Shown here: piece by piece, positions 23,541-27,481 of the stretch
How the letters are laid out: every line of letters begins with the position of its first letter
Position numbering within the stretch: position 1 is the stretch's first letter
NCBI GenBank assembly: GCA_910587865.1
Contig: CAJUNX010000006.1
Location: forward strand, 103,656 to 131,136
Origin: an uncultured Roseburia sp.
GTDB taxonomy: Bacteria > Bacillota > Clostridia > Lachnospirales > Lachnospiraceae
Direction of reading: 5' to 3'
Length of the DNA stretch: 27,481 nucleotides
Notes under the pieces: model-generated
Database searches by the model: none
Seen by the model: the letters and a program-made list of their open reading frames with translations, nothing else
What the model was told of the DNA's origin: nothing
Program-made: the position numbers and the translations under genes

Positions 23541-23784
23541 GGGATAAGAAAGCTCTGTCACGGGATCCGTCTCAAATCCATTTCCCTTTCCGCGGATGAA
23601 AGAGTCTGCAGAGAAAATGATTCACCATTCCTTCTGGTTATCTTTCCATTGACGAGAGAGTGAATATTGCGGATCAGGTCTTCGGATCAATCCGTGGATT
23701 TGGGTTCCTGGATGTGTCATGAACGATGAGCGTATTACGGAGATGAGTTAACTAAAATAATTTGCTTTATTTTCAAAAAGCAGC
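23541..23784. other. Gene-poor spacer at the transition to the AT-rich accessory module
   Basis: The region between the terminator at 23540 and the HTH gene at 23849 (308 bases) has no convincing gene. A reverse-strand ORF of 32 codons at 23622-23720 ends in SLSRQWKDNQKEW and has no ribosome binding site. A second short reverse frame follows it. TCCGCGGA (palindrome) lies at about 23590-23597, and AAAATAA (23754-23760) pairs with TTATTTT (23767-23773). This looks like degraded or repeated intergenic sequence. No tRNA, att site or transposase is visible. Confidence 0.4.
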
Positions 23785-23813
23785 TTGAAGTTATTCGGCT
23801 GGACGTATATAAT
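23785..23813 (+). promoter_or_regulatory. Promoter of the HTH/two-component genes
   Basis: TTGAAG (23785-23790), 17 bp and TATAAT (23808-23813) lie 35 bases before the ATG at 23849. A second TATACT follows at 23814-23819 but without a matched -35 box. Confidence 0.8.
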
Positions 23814-23848
23814 TATACTGACAGAAATTAGAGAAAGGATGAACAAAG

Positions 23849-24052
23849 ATGCCAGAGTATATTTCTGCCCCGGAAGCAGCAAAAAAATGGGGCATTTCAG
23901 AAAGACGGGTGCAAAAGCTGTGTGAGGAAAACCGCATACCGGGCGTGGCAAAATTCAGCCGCCTGTGGCTGATACCAAAGGACGCTGAAAAGCCCGCTGA
24001 CGGAAGATTCAGGAAACGGAGTGAACGCATTGGTACGGATAGCGATATGTGA
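23849..24052 (+). CDS. Small excisionase-like helix-turn-helix DNA-binding protein
   Basis: A 67-residue protein whose pattern YISAPEAAKKWGISERRVQKLC, split here as residues 4-25, followed by NRIPGVAKFSRLWLIPKDAEKP, is the winged-helix fold of excisionase/MerR-like 'helix-turn-helix domain 17' proteins. Such proteins are common in clostridial mobile elements and at the head of accessory operons. The ribosome binding site is AAAGGA, nine bases before the ATG. The last 32 bases overlap the response regulator gene, so the two are translationally coupled. It may regulate this operon; there is no integrase in the window to support an excision role. Confidence 0.75.
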   Translation: MPEYISAPEAAKKWGISERRVQKLCEENRIPGVAKFSRLWLIPKDAEKPADGRFRKRSERIGTDSDM

Positions 24053-24752
24053 CGATGATAAGGAAGCTGTCAAATCTCATGGGGATATTGTGAAAGATTG
24101 TCTGCGCTCTTGCGGAATAGGTTATGAGATTGCAGCCTATACACAAAGCAGCAATCTTCTTTTTGATATTACAGACGACCACTTTTTCTATGATTTGATT
24201 TTGCTTGATATAGAAATGCCCGGAATGACAGGCATGGAATTATCTGAAAAGATCAAACCTCATTTACCAAATGTAAAGATTATTTTTATCACGTCGCATA
24301 TCGAATATGCGATTGACGCTTTTGAGCTTTCTATTTTCCGTTATGTGCCAAAAAGCGACCTGAGTAGTCGGCTGGTGTCCGCTGTGACAGACGCTGCAAA
24401 ACTGATTGAGTTAGAGGCTGGCAGGGAGTATATTATACAAGCTGCCGGACGCATGGAAAAAATACCGTACAAAGACATTTTCTATATCCAGCGTGACGGC
24501 GGAAAAAATTCTATGATATGTTCGCGTTTGGGGATATCGAAAGTTAGAAAAAGTTTGCAGCAGGTTTTTGATGAACTGCAGGCACAGGAATTTATTTTCA
24601 TTGACCGGGGTTGCATCGTGAATATCATACAGATTATGAAAATCAGTGACAGCATGGCATATCTCAAAAACGGTGAAACGCTTCCGATCAGCCGTTCCCA
24701 TTTGCAGGAAGTAAAAAAACAGATAAACAGGTTTTGGGGGGCGCATATATGA
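24021..24752 (+). CDS. Response regulator, receiver plus LytTR DNA-binding domain
   Basis: The 243-residue protein (from GTG 24021) has an N-terminal receiver with the acidic triplet ICDDDKEA, phospho-acceptor D63 in LLDIEMPGM and K111 in RYVPKSD. The C-terminal LytTR domain (about 135-240) shows IPYKDIFYIQRD, FIFIDRGCIVNI and LPISRSHLQEVKKQI. The start is uncertain: the in-frame TTG at 24030 has GGAG eight bases upstream and gives MVRIAICDDD, while GTG 24021 has AGGAAA four bases upstream. It overlaps both neighbours; the TGA stop shares ATGA with the kinase start. AgrA, ComE and PlnC are of this class and bind paired direct repeats, and such a pair is present at 26087-26116. Confidence 0.9.
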   Translation: MNALVRIAICDDDKEAVKSHGDIVKDCLRSCGIGYEIAAYTQSSNLLFDITDDHFFYDLILLDIEMPGMTGMELSEKIKPHLPNVKIIFITSHIEYAIDAFELSIFRYVPKSDLSSRLVSAVTDAAKLIELEAGREYIIQAAGRMEKIPYKDIFYIQRDGGKNSMICSRLGISKVRKSLQQVFDELQAQEFIFIDRGCIVNIIQIMKISDSMAYLKNGETLPISRSHLQEVKKQINRFWGAHI

Positions 24753-26038
24753 TGACCTGGTATCAGATACTTTCATTCTTTTTTACAAATGGATTGCGCA
24801 TATTTTTGGGGCTGTATCTTGTTATAACATTGCAGCAATTAACCGGAAACAGGAAAAAAGCAGGCGTCATTTCTGTGTGTGCAGCAGCCTTTATTACCGT
24901 GCTGTCCTGTTTCCACATTCAACAGTTTTATATGACGGGTATAGAAATAATTTTTGTAATACTGATTGCATATTATCTATATGCGGCGCAGCTGCGGGTG
25001 AGCCTGTTTTTCATTTTCTTTTATGAAGTAACGGTTGCTTTGTGGGAATTTATTCTATCGGCCGGGCTGGGAGTTATCTTTCAATCAGACCGTTTTCTTG
25101 ATATGCGGTCAAATGGATATATAACGGCAGTTTGGATTGTCCGGTTTTTTATGCTGGGAATTGCCTTTCTTACTGTGAAATCGCATAAAAGAAATGAAAA
25201 GCTGTCACCACGGATAATCGCCGGAGTTGCAATCGCCGGCTTGCTGGGAGTCGTTCTTTTATCCGGGCAGAATACCATATCTATAAGTGACGATAGGCTG
25301 ACAACCTGGATTATCTTCTCTATGCTAATCCTTGTTGCAATCTTATTTTTCAACCTTAACCGCCAATATGAAATGGAAAAAAAGATTATGCTGCTTGAAA
25401 AAGAAAAAAATGCGTTATTGGAGCATGACTATCAGACCCTTAAAAATGTTTATGCCGCTAACGCAAAATTGTTCCATGACTTCCAAAATCATATTGATGT
25501 AGTGTATCACTATCTGTTAAAAAATCATACAACGGAAGCCGCCCATTACATTGAAAATCTGCGCTCTCCAATACAGGAAATTACACAGACAGCATGGGTA
25601 GGCGACGAAGCCGCAGACTATCTGATCAGCAGCAAGATTGCCCTTGCTGCTTCCCAAAATATACAGGTAGGTACAAACATTGAATTTCCACGCCACACCA
25701 ATCTGCAAAGTGATGATCTGGTTGCGATTTTAGGTAATCTTTTGGATAATGCCATTGAAGCGGTAAAAAATGAGGAAGATAGATTACGCTTTGTCAATTT
25801 AACAATCCGCCGCATAAATGATATGCTGGTTATCAAGGTGGAAAACGGGTGCAGTGCTGCACCTGCCGAAATGAACGGCAGTTTGCAGACTTCCAAAGCA
25901 GATAAAACGCTGCACGGCTGGGGACTTCAGAGCGTCCGTGCCGCCGCTGAACGCTATGACGGGACGATCGAAACAGAATACAGCAATCAGATCTTCCGCG
26001 CTGTTGTCACATTATCTTTTGAAGCAGTAAAGGCATAA
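24749..26038 (+). CDS. GHKL-type sensor histidine kinase (AgrC/ComD-like)
   Basis: The ATG at 24749 overlaps the regulator stop by four bases (ATGA), with a G-run as ribosome binding site; ATG 24752 is an alternative. The protein is about 429 residues. Residues 1-205 contain six or seven membrane helices and form the likely sensor. A coiled-coil stretch follows (MEKKIMLLEKEKNALLEHD). The phospho-accepting histidine is probably H243 in FHDFQNH. The GHKL ATPase domain has the N-box GNLLDNAIEA (N330, D333, N334) and the G-box HGWGLQSVRAAAERYDG near residues 388-404. The architecture matches peptide-sensing kinases, but no AgrB/AgrD-like or peptide precursor gene is visible here, so the signal is unknown. 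Confidence 0.88.
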   Translation: MMTWYQILSFFFTNGLRIFLGLYLVITLQQLTGNRKKAGVISVCAAAFITVLSCFHIQQFYMTGIEIIFVILIAYYLYAAQLRVSLFFIFFYEVTVALWEFILSAGLGVIFQSDRFLDMRSNGYITAVWIVRFFMLGIAFLTVKSHKRNEKLSPRIIAGVAIAGLLGVVLLSGQNTISISDDRLTTWIIFSMLILVAILFFNLNRQYEMEKKIMLLEKEKNALLEHDYQTLKNVYAANAKLFHDFQNHIDVVYHYLLKNHTTEAAHYIENLRSPIQEITQTAWVGDEAADYLISSKIALAASQNIQVGTNIEFPRHTNLQSDDLVAILGNLLDNAIEAVKNEEDRLRFVNLTIRRINDMLVIKVENGCSAAPAEMNGSLQTSKADKTLHGWGLQSVRAAAERYDGTIETEYSNQIFRAVVTLSFEAVKA

Positions 26039-26055
26039 TCAATCTATCGGGAAAG

Positions 26056-26085
26056 CAGACCGTCCATACTGGCGGTCTGTTTTTT
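26056..26085 (+). terminator. Intrinsic terminator behind the sensor kinase gene
   Basis: CAGACCG (26056-26062) and CGGTCTG (26073-26079) with a 10-nt loop, then six T (26080-26085). It separates the two-component genes from the transporter genes, so the latter need their own promoter. Confidence 0.9.
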
Positions 26086-26086
26086 C

Positions 26087-26151
26087 ATGGACAAAAACCT
26101 GCCGATTATGGACAAATCGGAAGAAACGCCGTTTTTGCAGTATGCTATGAC
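26087..26151 (+). promoter_or_regulatory. Putative LytTR-type operator and promoter
   Basis: The 9-mer ATGGACAAA occurs exactly twice in direct orientation, at 26087-26095 and 26108-26116, with a 12-bp gap (21-bp period, two helical turns). This is the arrangement known for LytTR regulators such as AgrA. An extended -10 (TG at 26143-26144, TATGAC at 26146-26151) follows 29 bp after the second repeat, with no good -35 box, as expected for an activator-dependent promoter. CCGATT/AATCGG (26102-26107 and 26115-26120) overlaps the second repeat. The distance to the next start codon is about 40 bases. Binding is an inference. Confidence 0.65.
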
Positions 26152-26193
26152 TGTAACAGAAACTTACACACAAAACGAAACGGAGGTTGTCTT

Positions 26194-26364
26194 ATGCGTC
26201 ATTTTTATTTTCGATTGATTTTGGGTATTGTCTGGCTGGCTGCTGCGCTTGTTAGTGCCGTGAAAGCAAATCTTTCCGTTGCAGCCCTGTATGCCTCGCT
26301 TGGTATCGTATTTCTATGGTCTGTTTATTCAATTTGGAAAAAGGAAAAGGACAAACGGGGGTAA
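26194..26364 (+). CDS. Small two-helix membrane protein, 56 residues
   Basis: The ATG at 26194 follows CGGAGG by seven or so bases. The product, 56 residues, begins MRHFYFRL and has two hydrophobic helices, about residues 6-25 (LILGIVWLAAALVSAV) and 29-47 (VAALYASLGIVFLWSVYSIW), with a short loop (KANLS) and a charged end (KKEKDKRG). The TAA stop (26362-26364) is five bases before the ABC ATPase start. I do not recognise the family. Its place as first gene under the putative operator and just before the ABC genes suggests an accessory or immunity subunit of the transporter; a role as a secreted peptide is less likely because no cleavage or double-glycine leader is seen. Confidence 0.75.
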   Translation: MRHFYFRLILGIVWLAAALVSAVKANLSVAALYASLGIVFLWSVYSIWKKEKDKRG

Positions 26365-26368
26365 TAGA

Positions 26369-27067
26369 ATGAACAACGGGAAAATGCTTGTCCTTGATGA
26401 TTTGAATGTGTGGTATACGCCGGGGAAACCTGTTCTTGAAACATTATCTATGGAGCTGGGAACGAATGAAGTGATAGGGCTGATTGGATTGAACGGGGCG
26501 GGCAAGACCACTTTTATCAAAACGCTTTCCGGGCTGCTTAACACTTTTCAGGTGAAAGCTGCCTGGTGGCAGGGAAAACCGCTTCTATTCCGTGACCGGG
26601 AATTTAAGAAAGAACGGTATGTTGTTTTTGCCGAAGATCATTCCTTTCAGTTTTTCACATTCCGCGAGTATGCTTCCTATGCGGCAGCGTCTTACGGCAG
26701 GAAGTTATCAGATATGGATGAATTGATACATGGGTTTCACTTTGAAGAATATACCGATGTTCTGCTGAAAGAACTGTCAACGGGCAATCTGAAAAAGGCT
26801 TATTTAATTACAGCTTTTGCCTTGAAGCCCAAACTGCTCATACTGGACGAGCCTGTGAATGGACTTGATTTTCAGAGTACCGAATACCTGTACCAGCAGA
26901 TCGAAAGCTTCCGGCAATACGGAACAATCCTTTTTTCGTCCCATATTCTTGAAAGTATCTGCCTTACGTCTGACCGGGTAGCGGTATTAGAACAGGGGCA
27001 GATAAAAAGGTGTTTTGCCGGACAGGAAATCAAAGCAGAGAAAATACGGGAGGTATTAAAAGAATGA
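26369..27067 (+). CDS. ABC transporter ATP-binding protein
   Basis: The 232-residue ATPase starts at ATG 26369, after ACGGGGGTAATAG. Walker A is GLNGAGKTT with K46. The signature motif is LSTGN (136-140) in place of the canonical LSGGQ. Walker B is LLILDEP (D160, E161) and the switch histidine is H192 in SSHILES. GNLKKAYL after the signature and EPVNGLD after Walker B agree with the ABC-2-type exporter ATPases that pair with a separate permease, as in bacteriocin, lantibiotic-immunity and Na+/drug exporters. The TGA stop overlaps the permease ATG by four bases. The substrate is unknown. Confidence 0.9.
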   Translation: MNNGKMLVLDDLNVWYTPGKPVLETLSMELGTNEVIGLIGLNGAGKTTFIKTLSGLLNTFQVKAAWWQGKPLLFRDREFKKERYVVFAEDHSFQFFTFREYASYAAASYGRKLSDMDELIHGFHFEEYTDVLLKELSTGNLKKAYLITAFALKPKLLILDEPVNGLDFQSTEYLYQQIESFRQYGTILFSSHILESICLTSDRVAVLEQGQIKRCFAGQEIKAEKIREVLKE

Positions 27068-27481
27068 TTCTTTTTCAAAACCTCGGGAAACAGCTTTTCG
27101 GCGCAAAGTATGAACGTGCTGTAAAAAGCCTTATTGCCTGCATGATCCTGTTTTTTGCTGTCCATACCGCAGGAATTGAAATAGAGATTGCACCGTCTGT
27201 TCTCTTGTTGACAGCTACGGCTTTTTCAATGGGTATCATGTGGCAGACTCTTCATTCTTCGGGAAATGCAGAACGTATGACCGGGCTGTTTATGCTGCCA
27301 TTTCGGAACAGGGAAATGACGTTTTCACTTGTGCTGGCATTTACAGGCTATACGTTGATTACCAAAACATTCCCTGTGCTGGCTTTGTTCTTTGCCGTAC
27401 AGGAATGGAGTGTGCTGCAAATTGCGGTGTCTTTGCTCTGTGCCTGTAATAGCTGTTTTTCGGCTGCTGCATGGTATACCA
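27064..27481 (+). CDS. ABC-2-type permease, N-terminal part (cut by window end)
   Basis: The frame opens at ATG 27064, overlapping the ATPase stop (ATGA), and runs to the window end without a stop, giving 139 codons. The sequence is hydrophobic: helices at about residues 21-36 (SLIACMILFFAVHTAG), 40-58 (APSVLLLTATAFSMGIM), 85-105 and 109-135. A polar loop (WQTLHSSGNAERMTGLFMLP) lies between. This is consistent with the membrane partner of the ABC ATPase. Family assignment beyond that is not possible with the partial sequence. Confidence 0.75.
   Translation, partial: MILFQNLGKQLFGAKYERAVKSLIACMILFFAVHTAGIEIEIAPSVLLLTATAFSMGIMWQTLHSSGNAERMTGLFMLPFRNREMTFSLVLAFTGYTLITKTFPVLALFFAVQEWSVLQIAVSLLCACNSCFSAAAWYT

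Noticed and set aside
23725..23747. GATGAG direct repeats as a second LytTR operator before the HTH gene
   Set aside because: The period is 17 bp and the repeats are only six bases long, unlike the 21-bp arrangement at 26087.
23541..27481. Transposase, integrase, tRNA or att site to prove mobility of the AT-rich module
   Set aside because: None found in the window; mobility is suggested only by base composition and the excisionase-like HTH gene.

Overview
The window looks like a chromosome segment of a Gram-positive Firmicute, most likely a Lachnospiraceae-type clostridium. I infer this from strong AGGAGG-type ribosome binding sites, the gene order infB-rbfA-nrnA-truB-ribF-rpsO-pnp, scpA-scpB next to dacF, a Na+-pump decarboxylase operon, and a GHKL/LytTR two-component system. 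No 16S rRNA or other species marker is present, so the family call is an inference. By eye, bases 1 to about 23,540 are GC-rich and the remainder is clearly AT-richer.

Region 1 (1-10,687) is the translation and RNA-maintenance cluster: 3' part of infB, a small FakA-middle-domain-like gene, rbfA, nrnA, truB, ribF, an SH3/NlpC-P60 cell wall hydrolase with its own promoter, rpsO with promoter, leader and terminators, then pnp. Two intergenic gaps in this cluster are filled with unrelated GC-rich tandem repeats (truB-ribF and rpsO-pnp).

Region 2 (10,688-18,000) holds an unsecreted subtilisin-like protease, a cardiolipin synthase, a reverse-strand D,D-carboxypeptidase, scpA-scpB (condensin accessory proteins), a third intergenic tandem repeat, and a second D,D-carboxypeptidase (dacF-like).

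Region 3 (18,001-23,540) is a five-gene operon with a near-consensus promoter and a strong terminator. It encodes an acyl-CoA carboxyltransferase (MmdA/12S type), an OadG-like subunit with a lipoprotein-type N-terminus, a biotin carrier (1.3S type), an OadB Na+ pump subunit, and an OadA/5S-type pyruvate/oxaloacetate carboxyltransferase without its own biotin domain. The set combines the parts of a methylmalonyl-CoA:pyruvate transcarboxylase with those of a Na+-translocating decarboxylase.

Region 4 (23,541-27,481, cut by the window end) is an AT-richer accessory module: a small excisionase-like HTH protein, a LytTR response regulator, a GHKL sensor kinase, a terminator, two 9-bp direct repeats with exact 21-bp periodicity that look like a LytTR operator, a 56-residue two-helix membrane protein, an ABC ATPase and the start of a permease. 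The layout suggests that the two-component system switches on the downstream transporter. The substrate or signal cannot be read from the sequence.
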